From: an uncultured Bryobacteraceae bacterium
GTDB taxonomy: Bacteria > Acidobacteriota > Terriglobia > Bryobacterales > Bryobacteraceae
Assembly: GCA_937920635.1 (NCBI GenBank)
Contig: CAKZUE010000036.1
Coordinates: 1-64,000, forward strand
Reading direction: 5' to 3'
Length of the DNA: 64,000 bases
Shown: positions 20,734 to 29,659 of the stretch, piece after piece
Layout of the letters: each line of letters begins with the position of its first letter
Position numbering within the stretch: the first letter of the stretch is position 1
Program-made: the position numbers and the translations under genes
The notes under the pieces: generated by a model
Told to the model about the DNA's origin: nothing
Database searches by the model: none
What the model saw: the letters and a program-made list of their open reading frames with translations, nothing else

Positions 20734-21933
20734 GTGTCGAAACGAGTCGAACTCGCAGCCGGACTCGACCTGGGCGGCAACTGGACGCGCCTGGTCGTGG
20801 TGTCGCTGGAAAACGGACTGGTCCGCTACGGCACGCATGCCGCGGCGGTGTCGCGCGGATGGCACCGCGGCCAGATTGCCGACCAGAACGCGGTGGCCTC
20901 GACGGTCCGCCAGGTGTTCGAGCAATGCTCCCGCCGGACGGGCCAGGCGCTGGTTTCTGCCGTTGTCGGCGCGGGCGGGCCCGGCGTGCGCTGCCGCCAG
21001 GGGCGCGGCGTATACGACTTCGGCCCGCGCCGCCGCGTGCAGGCCGAGGATCTGGCGCAGGCGCTGAAATTCGCCGCCCAGTCTCCGCTGGAGCCGGACC
21101 GGCAACTGTTGCAGGTGCTGCCGCAGGACTTCACTCTCGACGGACGCCCTCCGATGCCGCACCCGGTCAACGTGGAGTGCGAGCGGCTGGAGGCGCACGC
21201 CCTGCTCATCACCGCCTCGCGGCAGGAGCATCAGGCTCTGGTGAGCGCCGTGCAGCAGGCCGGCGTGCAGGTGGAGGAGACCGTGTTCGAGGCCATGGCC
21301 GCCGCTTATGCTTCGATCCTGCCCGAGGAGCGGACCGGCGGGGTGGCTCTGCTCGACATTGGCGCCCACGCTTCCAACGTGGTTTTTTACGACGGCGACT
21401 CGATGTTGTTCGCGGCGGGGCTGCCGGTGTCGGGCGATCACTTCACGCGCGACATCTGCGCCGTGCACGGCGTGTCGTATGAAGAGGCCGAGAGGCTCAA
21501 GCTCTCCTACGGCTGCGCCCACACGTCGCCGTCCGGCGACCACATCCTGATCGGGCTGCCTGGCGAGGGCGGTCGCACGGGCAAGGAGATCAGCCGCCGC
21601 GCGCTGGTGGAGACGCTGGAGGCGCGCGCCGACCAATTGTTCGAGATTGTCGAAACCTGCCGCAGACAGCACGCGCGCGACCTGCCCCTGGGAGAGGGGC
21701 TGGTGCTGTGCGGAGGCGGCTCGCTGCTGGAAGGGATGGTGCAGGAGGCGGAACGGATCCTGGGCTGCCCGGCGCGGCTCGGGGTCGCGCGGGGAATTCT
21801 GGACTGGCCGGACGAACTGTGTTCGCCTGCCTGGACCACCGCCGCCGGGCTGGCCATGTACTCCGCGCGTCTGCAATTCCGCCGCATGAGCGCCGGCGGC
21901 TCGGGACTGTTGGGCCTGTTTCGGGGAAAATAG
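20734..21933 (+). CDS. ftsA: Cell division protein FtsA (actin-like ATPase)
   Basis: FtsA anchors FtsZ filaments to the membrane. The 399-residue product has the actin-type phosphate-1 motif AGLDLGGNWTR, ALLDIGAHASNVVFYDG (phosphate 2) and LCGGGSLLEGM (adenosine), and ends in a short amphipathic stretch GLLGLFRGK that fits a membrane-targeting tip. The start is the GTG at 20734, 4 nt after ftsQ. The N-terminus (DLGGNWTRLVVV) differs slightly from proteobacterial FtsA, so a PilM-like relative is possible. Position next to ftsZ favours FtsA. Confidence 0.88.
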   Translation: MSKRVELAAGLDLGGNWTRLVVVSLENGLVRYGTHAAAVSRGWHRGQIADQNAVASTVRQVFEQCSRRTGQALVSAVVGAGGPGVRCRQGRGVYDFGPRRRVQAEDLAQALKFAAQSPLEPDRQLLQVLPQDFTLDGRPPMPHPVNVECERLEAHALLITASRQEHQALVSAVQQAGVQVEETVFEAMAAAYASILPEERTGGVALLDIGAHASNVVFYDGDSMLFAAGLPVSGDHFTRDICAVHGVSYEEAERLKLSYGCAHTSPSGDHILIGLPGEGGRTGKEISRRALVETLEARADQLFEIVETCRRQHARDLPLGEGLVLCGGGSLLEGMVQEAERILGCPARLGVARGILDWPDELCSPAWTTAAGLAMYSARLQFRRMSAGGSGLLGLFRGK

Positions 21934-21974
21934 GGAGATTGCGCGCTCCGGGCGCGCCAAGGGACGAGGTTGCC

Positions 21975-23297
21975 ATGGCAGAACTGGAACCGTTGAAATT
22001 CGAGATTCAGGACGAGCTGCTCGGCGGCACGCACATCAAGGTGGTGGGCGTGGGCGGGGGCGGCTCCAACGCGGTAGGCCGCATGATCGACGCCGGTGTG
22101 CGCGGCGTCGAATTCTACGCGATGAACACGGATGCGCAGGCGCTGCGGTCCTCGCCCGTGCCGAACAAGATCGCGCTGGGCGCGCGCATCACGCACGGGC
22201 TCGGCGCCGGTTCCGATCCCAAGATTGGCCGCGAAGCGGCGCTGGAAGACTTCAACCGGATCATTGAAGTGCTCGAGGGCGCCGACATGGTGTTCATCGC
22301 CGCCGGGCTGGGCGGCGGCACCGGCACGGGGGCGGCACCCGTGGTGGCCGCGCTGGCCAAGCAGCTCGGCGCGCTCACCGTGGCCGTGGTCACCAAGCCC
22401 TTCGCCTTCGAAGGGCCGCGCCGCATGAAGCAGGCCGAGCGCGGCCTGGCCGAACTGCACGCTACGGTCGACTGCGTCATCTCGATCCCCAACGACCGCC
22501 TCATCGATCTTGTGCCGCCCGGCACTTCGTTTTTCGAGGCCTTCCGCCTGGCCGACGACGTGCTGCGGCAGGGCGTGCAGGGCATCAGCGACATCATCAC
22601 CACCCCCGGCCTGATCAACCGCGACTTTGCCGACGTCCGCGCCATCATGCTCGGCATGGGCTTCGCCATCATGGGCACGGCCACCGCCACCGGCCCGCAG
22701 GCCGCCGTCGAGGCCGCCCGCGGCGCCATCGCCTGCCCGCTGCTCGAAGAGGGCGGATTACAGGGCGCGCGCGCCATCCTGCTCAACATCACCGCCCCGC
22801 CCAGCCTCAGCATCCACGAGATGCACGAGGCCTGCCGTCTGATCCGGGAGGCGACGGGCAACCCGGATGTCCAGATCAACTTCGGCCTCGTGCCGGATTC
22901 CTCTCTCCAGGACGAAGTCCGCATTACGGTCATCGCCACAGGCTTCCAGCGCGAGGGATTGCCGGACGTGGAACTGCCGCAAATCAGCATCCCGCGCGAT
23001 GCCGCCTCCCCCCCCGGGGCGGAGCCTGCCCTCGTACCCGTGATCGTCGAGACGCCTCCGCCCGAGCGCCGGCATGAGCCGCCGGAGGAAGAAGAAGAGG
23101 AAGAGCCGGCCCAGGAGGCCGCCTCTCTGCAGGAAACCGTCTTCGATCTCGAGCCCGAAGCCGAGGAAACCCTGCCCGTTTCCGGACCTCCTCCGCAGGC
23201 TGCTCCGCCCGCCGCCGGGCCGCCGGATGAGATTCTCCCCTTCGACGACATCGATACGCCGCCGGTGCTCCGGCGTGAGCGAAAATTGTTCCAGTAA
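21975..23297 (+). CDS. ftsZ: Cell division protein FtsZ
   Basis: FtsZ is the tubulin-like GTPase that forms the Z ring. The 440-residue protein has VVGVGGGGSNAV near the start, the tubulin signature GGGTGTGAAPVVA at about residues 113-125 and the T7 region TPGLINRDFADV. The C-terminal linker is Glu/Pro-rich with seven consecutive Glu. The C-terminal peptide DIDTPPVLRRE matches the conserved tail that binds FtsA. The ATG at 21975 starts 41 nt after ftsA. Its TAA stop directly abuts the next ATG. Confidence 0.97.
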   Translation: MAELEPLKFEIQDELLGGTHIKVVGVGGGGSNAVGRMIDAGVRGVEFYAMNTDAQALRSSPVPNKIALGARITHGLGAGSDPKIGREAALEDFNRIIEVLEGADMVFIAAGLGGGTGTGAAPVVAALAKQLGALTVAVVTKPFAFEGPRRMKQAERGLAELHATVDCVISIPNDRLIDLVPPGTSFFEAFRLADDVLRQGVQGISDIITTPGLINRDFADVRAIMLGMGFAIMGTATATGPQAAVEAARGAIACPLLEEGGLQGARAILLNITAPPSLSIHEMHEACRLIREATGNPDVQINFGLVPDSSLQDEVRITVIATGFQREGLPDVELPQISIPRDAASPPGAEPALVPVIVETPPPERRHEPPEEEEEEEPAQEAASLQETVFDLEPEAEETLPVSGPPPQAAPPAAGPPDEILPFDDIDTPPVLRRERKLFQ

Positions 23298-24626
23298 ATG
23301 ACTTCTCCCGGGTCCGCCCTCCAGTCCGAGACCATGGTGCTTCGCGGCGGCAAGCCGCTGGAGGGCGAGGTGGCCCTGCGCGGCGCCAAGAACGCCCTGC
23401 CGAAAATCATGGTGGCCGCGCTGCTCACCCACGAGAAGTGCGTGCTGCGCAACGTGGCCCGCATTCTCGATGTCAGCATCACGGCGGAACTGATCCACGC
23501 CCTGGGCGGCGAGGTGCGGGAAGCGGAGCCGGGAGTGCTGGAAATCTGCGCGGCCAACCTGCGGCCCATGGAGCGCTCGGTGCTGCGGGATTTCTCCGGC
23601 CGCAGCCGCATCCCGATCCTGACCTGCGGCCCGTTGCTGGCCCGCCTGGGCACCGCGCCCGTGCCCTCGCTCGGCGGCTGCCGCATCGGCTCGCGGCCGG
23701 TGGATTTCCACCTGCGCGCCTTGCAGGATCTCGGCGCAGTTCTGCATGAGGAGGCCCACGACGCCCACCTCACCGCCACCCGGCTCCTCGGCAACAAGAT
23801 CCGGCTGGACTACCCCAGCGTCGGCGCCACCGAGCAGGTGATCCTGTCAGCCGTGCTCGCCGAAGGCGTCACGGAATTGTCCAACGCCGCCGTTGAACCC
23901 GAGATCATGGACCTGATCATGGTGCTCCAGAAAATGGGCGCCATCATCAGCGTCGATGTCGACCGCGTCATCAAGATCCTCGGCGTGCGCGAGCTGCGCG
24001 GCTTCGACCACGAAGCGATCCCCGACCGGCTCGAAGCCGCCTCCTGGGCCTGCGCCGCCGTGGCCACGCACGGACGCATCTTTGTGCGGCACGCGCAACA
24101 GGCGCCGATGATGACGTTTCTCAACCGGCTCCGCCAGATCGGCGGGGATTTCCGCGTCACCAGCGAAGGCATCGAGTTCTGGCGCGCGGGCGAACGGCTC
24201 CGTTCCACCGCGCTCGAAACCGATGTCTACCCGGGCTTCTCCACCGACTATCAGCAGCCGTTTGTCATCGCGCTGACGCAGGCCGACGGCGTCTCCATCG
24301 TCCACGAGACCGTTTACGAAGACCGCTTCGGCTACGTCGACGCCTTGCGCCGCATGGGCGCGCAGATCCAGCTCTACCGCGAGTGCCTCGGCAGCCTGCA
24401 CTGCCGGTTCGGGCAGCGCAACTACCGCCACTCGGCCGTCATTGTCGGCCCCACGCCCCTGCACGGCGCCGACATCGAGATCCCGGACCTGCGCGCCGGA
24501 TTCAGCTATCTCATCGCCGCCCTCGCCGCGGAGGGCGAGTCGCGCATCTCCAACACCCGCCTCATCGAGCGGGGCTACGAAGACATCACCGGAAAGCTTC
24601 GCGCGCTTGGCGCCCAGCTGCTTTGA
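23298..24626 (+). CDS. murA: UDP-GlcNAc 1-carboxyvinyltransferase
   Basis: MurA transfers enolpyruvate to UDP-GlcNAc, the first committed step of peptidoglycan synthesis. The 442-residue protein carries the EPSP-synthase-like fold marks GAKNALP (Lys/Asn pair), the catalytic-loop cysteine (Cys128 in GGCRIGSRP, the fosfomycin target in the family) and DLRAGFSYLIAAL. The motif GFSTDYQQPF differs from the more usual GFPTDMQ. The ATG at 23298 touches the ftsZ stop; the ATG at 23334 (MVLRGGKPLEGEV) would match the family start better. It ends the dcw cluster. Confidence 0.92.
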   Translation: MTSPGSALQSETMVLRGGKPLEGEVALRGAKNALPKIMVAALLTHEKCVLRNVARILDVSITAELIHALGGEVREAEPGVLEICAANLRPMERSVLRDFSGRSRIPILTCGPLLARLGTAPVPSLGGCRIGSRPVDFHLRALQDLGAVLHEEAHDAHLTATRLLGNKIRLDYPSVGATEQVILSAVLAEGVTELSNAAVEPEIMDLIMVLQKMGAIISVDVDRVIKILGVRELRGFDHEAIPDRLEAASWACAAVATHGRIFVRHAQQAPMMTFLNRLRQIGGDFRVTSEGIEFWRAGERLRSTALETDVYPGFSTDYQQPFVIALTQADGVSIVHETVYEDRFGYVDALRRMGAQIQLYRECLGSLHCRFGQRNYRHSAVIVGPTPLHGADIEIPDLRAGFSYLIAALAAEGESRISNTRLIERGYEDITGKLRALGAQLL

Positions 24627-24666
24627 TCCGTTCCCGGCTCTCCGCCGCGCCGCCCCGCTCCCGCCT

Positions 24667-25236
24667 TCACGCCACCTTCCGCACCGGCGCCGGCCGCTTG
24701 CCCGCCGCCGGCGGAGGCGTATCCTCCGAATCCATGCTCCGCCAGGGATTTTCGGTCCGCCCGTGGAAGTATTCGTCCAGCGGATACAGCGAGTACGGCT
24801 GAAGTTCGCGGAACACTTTCCCCAATTTCGCCTCGATGCGATAGACCGCGTGGAAAAACTGGCCGCGGTCGATGTTCAGCTTCTTGACGCAGAGCCGGGC
24901 GTCGGCGCCCAGCAGAAAGTGATACCGGAACAGCCGCCATTCCTCCGGCGTCAGATGGCGCCGGCTCACCAGGAAGAAATCGGCGATGTATTCCTCGTTC
25001 TTCATTCCCCACGTGACCCGACGGCCGCCGCCCGGCGAATACTCAAGGCTCACCCGGCTGTAGCGTTTTTCCTGCTCGACACATTTTCTGAACCGCGCGT
25101 AGCAGGCGCGGAAAATGCTGCGGAACACGCAGGCGCAGGGCACCATCCGGCCGCGGGCTTCTCGCAGTCCCAGGCCATGACAGTGCACGCATTTTGTCGA
25201 TGCCAAGCCGATGGTTTCGGAACGGTTCCACTCCAT
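24667..25236 (-). CDS. Unknown protein with Cys-rich Zn-finger-like N-terminus and HTH-like C-terminal region
   Basis: I do not recognise this 189-residue protein. Its N-terminus has a DnaJ-like CxxCxGxG (Cys16, Cys19) followed by CAC (Cys34, Cys36), with further Cys45 and Cys52. Residues about 96-145 (LTPEEWRLFRYHFLLGAD onward) read as a helical sigma-4/HTH-like segment. This combination recalls phage late-gene activators and Q-type antiterminators, which is an inference from layout, not a match. It is transcribed divergently from a CI/LexA-like repressor across an AT-rich operator region and is convergent with murA. Confidence 0.6.
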   Translation of the reverse strand: MEWNRSETIGLASTKCVHCHGLGLREARGRMVPCACVFRSIFRACYARFRKCVEQEKRYSRVSLEYSPGGGRRVTWGMKNEEYIADFFLVSRRHLTPEEWRLFRYHFLLGADARLCVKKLNIDRGQFFHAVYRIEAKLGKVFRELQPYSLYPLDEYFHGRTENPWRSMDSEDTPPPAAGKRPAPVRKVA

Positions 25237-25426
25237 ATTGGTTCTTTCCTTCTTGTGTTCGGGCCCACGGCCTCACCCCGGGGCCCGTTTTTCCCTGACC
25301 CCAAACTCGGACACGTAGCCCCCGGCGTCAACGAGATAGTCTCCTCTATTCCGCCCGCCCCCATCCGGACATCCACGCAAGGCCGCAAGTGATTGAAAAA
25401 CAATCCTGAGCAGGAGAGCCAGACCT

Positions 25427-25455
25427 GTATTAATTTTTGTTAATTTTAATGGCAA
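25427..25455 (-). promoter_or_regulatory. Candidate promoter for the Zn-finger/HTH gene
   Basis: On the minus strand TTGCCA (25450-25455) and TAATAC (25427-25432) are 17 nt apart in an AT-rich tract that stands out against its GC-rich surroundings. The start would be near 25420, leaving a leader of about 185 nt before the ATG at 25236. The -35 matches the consensus at 5 of 6 positions. Confidence 0.45.
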
Positions 25456-25461
25456 CACTTG

Positions 25462-25482
25462 AGTACTAGGTGTACTAGTACT
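25462..25482. promoter_or_regulatory. Perfect 21-bp dyad operator between divergent regulators
   Basis: AGTACTAG and CTAGTACT form a perfect 8-bp inverted repeat around a GTGTA centre. A second perfect palindrome, GTACTAGTAC, is nested at 25472-25481, and outer half sites CTTGA/TCAAG (25458-25462, 25491-25495) extend the symmetry. It lies just upstream of the minus-strand -35 and 24 nt before the GTG of the repressor-like gene, an ideal place for autoregulation. Confidence 0.65.
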
Positions 25483-25505
25483 ACCCTATTTCAAGGAGAA
25501 ATCAA

Positions 25506-26258
25506 GTGAGCGCGCCCCAAGGACCCGGCTTCGAAAAACTCCTTCACCGCCTGGTCCTGCGCCTTGTCGGGTTGCTGACCAACGGCGAGTACACGGAACG
25601 CGGGCTGGCCCGCCTGGTGGGATTTTCCCAGCCCCATTTGCACCATATCCTGGCGGGAAAGCGTTCTCTGACTCCGCACGTCGCTGACGCCATTCTGGCG
25701 AGTCTGGGCTGGGGGCTCGGAGATCTCATCTCGGCGGAAGAACTGGACGGCATGCTGCTGGCGCGGCGCACGCCCGGCAGGGAAAAGGCCCGGATTCCCG
25801 TGTTGGCTGGCCGGATCGGGCCGTCGATTCCTTTTCCGGACTCCTCCCATGTGGAGGATTGGCTCCTGATACAGACGCCGCTTTACAGGGGAATACGCCG
25901 TGTATTTCTCGCGCCGCTGGAGCCGGATCCGGGCCTGCCTTTCGCCCGTCATCCGGGAGTTTTCGCGCTGGTGGCCGAGGATGAAGAGTTGCGCCTGCGG
26001 ATCGCGCCGGAGGCCTGGTTTGTCCTCCGCTGGGGCGGCGCCGGCATCGTGCGGCGCATCCGCGCCGAGGGCGGCGCGCTGACCCTGCTGGGCCAGGAGA
26101 CACTCGAAGAGAAAGACTGGCCGGTGAGGATCGAGCTTGCGGGGCAGTCGCTGCTCTCGGTCGTGCGGGGACGTCTGATCTGGGCGGGACCGGATCCGCG
26201 CTCGTTCGATCCCTTCTCTCACTCCGGCAGCGGTTTTCCCATCGCTACGGCTTCATAG
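25506..26258 (+). CDS. CI/LexA-like transcriptional repressor (HTH, S24-like C-terminus)
   Basis: The 250-residue protein has an Xre-type helix-turn-helix at about residues 28-75 (ERGLARLVGFSQPHLHHILA). The C-terminal half resembles the S24/LexA dimerisation fold: GIVRRIRAEGG, then LTLLGQ, then a final VVRGRLIWAG. I could not identify a convincing Ser-Lys catalytic pair, so self-cleavage is doubtful. The start is the GTG at 25506, preceded by AAGGAGA at good spacing. It probably binds the 21-bp dyad just upstream. Its last 40 nt overlap, in antisense, the end of the glycosyltransferase gene. Confidence 0.7.
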   Translation: MSAPQGPGFEKLLHRLVLRLVGLLTNGEYTERGLARLVGFSQPHLHHILAGKRSLTPHVADAILASLGWGLGDLISAEELDGMLLARRTPGREKARIPVLAGRIGPSIPFPDSSHVEDWLLIQTPLYRGIRRVFLAPLEPDPGLPFARHPGVFALVAEDEELRLRIAPEAWFVLRWGGAGIVRRIRAEGGALTLLGQETLEEKDWPVRIELAGQSLLSVVRGRLIWAGPDPRSFDPFSHSGSGFPIATAS

Positions 26259-27397
26259 ATGGCGAGCACCTGCGCCGCGGTGGTCTCCCACCGGAACTCG
26301 CGCACGCGCCGGCTCCCCCGTTCGATCAACTGCTTTCGCCTCTCCTCGTTCAACAACACCTCCAGGATTCCCCGGGCAAGGTCGAACACATTGTCCGGGC
26401 TCACCATCTCGGCCGCGTCGCCGGCGGCTTCCGGCAGCGACGTCGCTGTCGAGCACACCACCGGCGCGCCGCAGGCCATGGCCTCCAGAGGCGGCAGCCC
26501 GAAGCCTTCATATAGCGATGGAAAAACGAACGCGGCGGCCGATTCGTAAAACACCCGCAGCGTTTCCTTCGGCACGAACCCCAGGAACCGCACATAGGGC
26601 TCCACGCGGGACTGAATCACGGCCTGCCTCACCGCCGGATACCGCGAGATCTCGTCCCCGATGATGATCAGGCGCAGGTCCTTCCACCGCGGATCGTCCT
26701 GGAGCTTGCCGCGCACCAGCGCGAACGCTTCCACCAGCCTCGGAATGTTCTTCTGCGGCCGGATGGTTCCGGCGTACAGCAGATACGGATAGTGAACCTG
26801 GTAGCGCTCGAGCTCGCGGCGCCGCTCGTGTTCCCGAGCCTCGGGACCGGCCGCGCGCGCCCAGCGCGCCGGACGGGCGTCAAGGAAGCTGGGATCCACC
26901 GCGCCGTAGATGCGGCGGATCTTGCCGGCGGGAAGCCCCATGAGCGAGATCAGGTCGTTGCGCGTCCACTCGCTGACGGCGATGACGCAGGCCGCCTCCA
27001 GCAGCGCCCGCCGCAGCAGCGCCTGCTGGATTTCGCCCTTCCAGCCGGCGGACTGCTCGACAACCAGGCTGGAGATGTCATGCACGGTCACGATGTAGGG
27101 GCGCGGCAAAAACAGCGGCACCCGCGCCAGCGGAATATGCACAAGCGACGGCAGTTGTTTCCGCGCAAACAGGGAGAACAGGATCCGGTCGCGGGGCTCC
27201 GTGTCCGAACGTTCGTACGGCACGGGATGGAAATTCTCCGGCAGCCCCTCGAGTTCTTCCCTGTCCGCGCCACGCACCGGCAGAAGGAACTCGTGCGGCG
27301 CTCCGATCGCCGCCAGGCCGCGCAACAGGTTGCGGATGTAAGTGCCGTAGCCGAAATCCTTGACGTGGCGGGCGTCGATCAGGATCCGCAGCGGCAC
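26219..27397 (-). CDS. Glycosyltransferase family 4 (GT-B fold)
   Basis: This 392-residue protein shows the GT4 pattern. The N-terminal Rossmann start is RILIDARHVKDFGYGTYIRN, the middle has YLLYAGTIRPQKN, and the donor-site motif EGFGLPPLE (E-x7-E) is followed by AMACGAPVV. Such enzymes transfer sugars from nucleotide or lipid donors in polysaccharide or glycolipid synthesis; the acceptor here is unknown. It starts 16 nt after the glyA stop on the same strand and may be cotranscribed. Its 3' end overlaps the convergent repressor gene by 40 nt. Confidence 0.88.
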   Translation of the reverse strand: MPLRILIDARHVKDFGYGTYIRNLLRGLAAIGAPHEFLLPVRGADREELEGLPENFHPVPYERSDTEPRDRILFSLFARKQLPSLVHIPLARVPLFLPRPYIVTVHDISSLVVEQSAGWKGEIQQALLRRALLEAACVIAVSEWTRNDLISLMGLPAGKIRRIYGAVDPSFLDARPARWARAAGPEAREHERRRELERYQVHYPYLLYAGTIRPQKNIPRLVEAFALVRGKLQDDPRWKDLRLIIIGDEISRYPAVRQAVIQSRVEPYVRFLGFVPKETLRVFYESAAAFVFPSLYEGFGLPPLEAMACGAPVVCSTATSLPEAAGDAAEMVSPDNVFDLARGILEVLLNEERRKQLIERGSRRVREFRWETTAAQVLAIYEAVAMGKPLPE

Positions 27398-27412
27398 GTC
27401 AGTCTCCCCCGC

Positions 27413-28693
27413 TCACGCCCGCACCGCGGCGCGCCTCCAGGCATAGAGGGGGAACCGTTCCGTGAGTTCTTCCACGCGGCGCCGCACGGCCTTCAGGTTG
27501 TCCGGATCGGCGGGCGCTTCCAGCACGCGGGCGATCAACCCGCCCACCAGCCGCATCTCGGCTTCGCCGAAGCCGCGCGTCGTCACCGCCGGGCTGCCCA
27601 GCCGGATGCCGCTCGGGTTCAGCGGCGGGTTCTGATCGAACGGGATCGAGTTCTTGTTCACCGTGATCCAGGCTTCGTCCAGCGCCTTCTCCGCCTCCCT
27701 GCCGCGCAGCCCTTTGGAGAACACGTCCACCAGCATCACGTGCGTGTCCGTGCCGCCGCTCACCACGCGGTAGCCGGCCTCGGCCAGGCTCGCCGCCAGC
27801 GCCTGGGCGTTGGCCACGACGCGCCGCTGGTATTCGATGAACTCCGGCTGCATCGCCTCCAGGAAACACACGGCCTTGGCGGCGATCACATGCACCAGCG
27901 GCCCGCCCTGCACGCCGGGAAACACGCTCTTGTCGATCGCCTGCGCATATTGCGCCCGGCACAGGATCAGCCCCGAGCGCGGCCCCCGCAGCGTCTTGTG
28001 CGTCGTCGTGGTGACGATGTCGGCCCACTGGCAGGGGTTCGGATACAGCCCCGCCGCCACCATGCCGCTGAAGTGCGCCATGTCCACCAGCAGCAGCGCG
28101 CCGGTCTCGTCGCAGATCTCGCGGAGCCGCGCGAAATCGATGATGCGGGAATAGGCGCTCGCGCCCGCCACCACCATCTTCGGGCGGTGCTCGCGGGCCA
28201 GGCGCGCCACTTCGCCGTAATCGATGCGCTCATCCTCGCGGCGCACACCGTAAGGAACCACCTTGTACGTCTTGCCGGAAAAGTTCAGCGGATGGCCGTG
28301 CGTCAGGTGGCCGCCGTGCGCGAGGTTCATGCCGAGAATCGTGTCGCCCGGCGCGAGCACCGCGGCGTAGGCCGCCTCGTTGGCCTGCGAACCCGAGTGC
28401 GGCTGCACGTTGGCGTGCTCGGCCCCGAACAGCTTCTTCGCCCGCTCCCGCGCCAGGTTCTCGACGATATCGGTGAACTCGCAGCCCCCGTAGTAGCGCT
28501 TGCCCGGGTAGCCCTCGGCGTACTTGTTGGTGAACACGCTGCCGGTGGCTTCCAGCACGGCTTCAGAGGTGAAATTCTCGCTGGCGATCAACTCCAGCCG
28601 CGAGTGCTGCCGCCCGGTCTCGTCCTGGATCGCCTGCGCGATCTCCGGGTCCACCGCCGCCAGCGGCCTTGCCATGCGCTCCTGTTCCGTCAT
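27413..28693 (-). CDS. glyA: Serine hydroxymethyltransferase
   Basis: GlyA interconverts serine and glycine with tetrahydrofolate, supplying one-carbon units. From the ATG at 28693 it has 426 residues, the usual length. Motifs include [28 protein letters not shown] and the PLP-lysine segment [14 protein letters not shown]. The ATG overlaps the rpiB stop (ATGA), so the two are translationally coupled; an upstream in-frame ATG at 28789 would lie wholly within rpiB. Confidence 0.97.
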   Translation of the reverse strand: MTEQERMARPLAAVDPEIAQAIQDETGRQHSRLELIASENFTSEAVLEATGSVFTNKYAEGYPGKRYYGGCEFTDIVENLARERAKKLFGAEHANVQPHSGSQANEAAYAAVLAPGDTILGMNLAHGGHLTHGHPLNFSGKTYKVVPYGVRREDERIDYGEVARLAREHRPKMVVAGASAYSRIIDFARLREICDETGALLLVDMAHFSGMVAAGLYPNPCQWADIVTTTTHKTLRGPRSGLILCRAQYAQAIDKSVFPGVQGGPLVHVIAAKAVCFLEAMQPEFIEYQRRVVANAQALAASLAEAGYRVVSGGTDTHVMLVDVFSKGLRGREAEKALDEAWITVNKNSIPFDQNPPLNPSGIRLGSPAVTTRGFGEAEMRLVGGLIARVLEAPADPDNLKAVRRRVEELTERFPLYAWRRAAVRA

Positions 28694-29136
28694 TGGCTGC
28701 TCTGTTCTCCTGGTTCCATCTTCTTCACGCGCCGTTCGTGCCGCCCGCCGTCGAACGGAGTTTCGAGGAAAATCTTCACCCATTCCCATGCCTGGGCAGG
28801 GCTCAAATACTTCGCCCCCAGCGCCAGCACGTTGGCGTTGTTGTGCCGCCGCGCCAGCTCGGCAACGTCCGCGTTATAGGCCAGCGCCGCGCGCACGCCC
28901 CTGTGCCGGTTGGCGGAAATCGACATGCCCTCGCCCGTGAAACAGACCAGCACGCCCCGCTCGCACCGCCCTTCCGCCACCGCCGTCGCCACCTGGTGGG
29001 CGTAGTCCGGATAGTCGGTGGAATCGGCCGAGTGCGCGCCGAAATCGGCCACTTCATGCCCCGCCGCTTCCAGTTCGCGGCGCAGGAATTCTTTTAGGGA
29101 AAATCCGGCGTGATCCGCTCCGAGCGCAATCTTCAT
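28690..29136 (-). CDS. rpiB: Ribose-5-phosphate isomerase B
   Basis: RpiB interconverts ribose-5-phosphate and ribulose-5-phosphate. The 148-residue protein begins [16 protein letters not shown] and carries the catalytic cysteine Cys65 in [11 protein letters not shown], where most homologues have CGTGx[17 protein letters not shown] is also conserved. The ATG at 29136 is preceded by seven C residues and a TAGCTT box, with no Shine-Dalgarno sequence. It overlaps glyA by 4 nt. Confidence 0.93.
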   Translation of the reverse strand: MKIALGADHAGFSLKEFLRRELEAAGHEVADFGAHSADSTDYPDYAHQVATAVAEGRCERGVLVCFTGEGMSISANRHRGVRAALAYNADVAELARRHNNANVLALGAKYLSPAQAWEWVKIFLETPFDGGRHERRVKKMEPGEQSSQ

Positions 29137-29143
29137 GGGGGGG

Positions 29144-29149
29144 AAGCTA
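29144..29149 (-). promoter_or_regulatory. -10-like box of rpiB (leaderless arrangement)
   Basis: TAGCTT on the minus strand is followed by exactly 7 nt (all C) and then the rpiB ATG. The pattern matches TANNNT-N7-start seen at other genes here. The box is a weak -10 by sequence, so the call depends on that recurring spacing. Confidence 0.35.
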
Positions 29150-29171
29150 TGAGTGTAACACCCCCTGCCGC

Positions 29172-29588
29172 TCACTCGCCCCCCGGCGCGTCCTCGCCCC
29201 GGTCTTGCACGTATTCCACGGGATCGAAGGGCTTCACGTCCTTCCCATGGATCGCCTCCACCGCGTCCTGCTCGCTCGAATACAGGTGGAACACGCCGCT
29301 GAGCTTCGTCAGCAGCATCAGATCGATGACACGGTCCGTGAGGTTGAACATCGCCAGCATGCCGCCCGCGTCGCGCGCCACCTTGTGCGCCACCACAAGA
29401 AAGCCCATGCCGCTCGAGTCGATATACTCCGTCCCGCGCATGTCCAGCGCCACGCGCGTCCGCCCGCTCTTGATGGCTTCATCCACCTTGCGCCGGAACT
29501 CCTCCACCGCTTCGCCGATCACGAGGCGCCCGTTCAGCTCCAGCACGAGGACGTCGCCGTTGGTCCGTTCAGTGACACGAAGGCTCAT
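29172..29588 (-). CDS. STAS-domain anti-sigma factor antagonist
   Basis: The 138-residue protein is a stand-alone STAS domain of the SpoIIAA/RsbV type. These bind an anti-sigma kinase when unphosphorylated. The phosphorylatable serine site is YIDSSGMGFLV (Ser58/Ser59), and LELNGRLVIGEA forms the first strands. A short acidic tail follows residue 115. No kinase or phosphatase partner is nearby. A GGGAAG site precedes the ATG at 29588, with a TAAAGT box 12 nt before the start. It lies 35 nt upstream of rpiB. Confidence 0.88.
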   Translation of the reverse strand: MSLRVTERTNGDVLVLELNGRLVIGEAVEEFRRKVDEAIKSGRTRVALDMRGTEYIDSSGMGFLVVAHKVARDAGGMLAMFNLTDRVIDLMLLTKLSGVFHLYSSEQDAVEAIHGKDVKPFDPVEYVQDRGEDAPGGE

Positions 29589-29659
29589 AAGGAACTTCCC
29601 ACTTTATCCAATGCGCGGCGCTTCCGCCAGAGGCGGCGGCCGTGTGATGAAATCAGGTC

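Noticed and set aside
25391-25405. Small inverted repeat GATTG-AAAAA-CAATC
   Set aside because: It is a 5-bp stem in an AT-rich tract, too short to call a terminator or operator on its own.
24667-26258. Toxin-antitoxin interpretation of the divergent pair
   Set aside because: Toxin-antitoxin genes are normally adjacent on one strand and smaller. Neither product resembles a known toxin, so a regulatory switch fits better.
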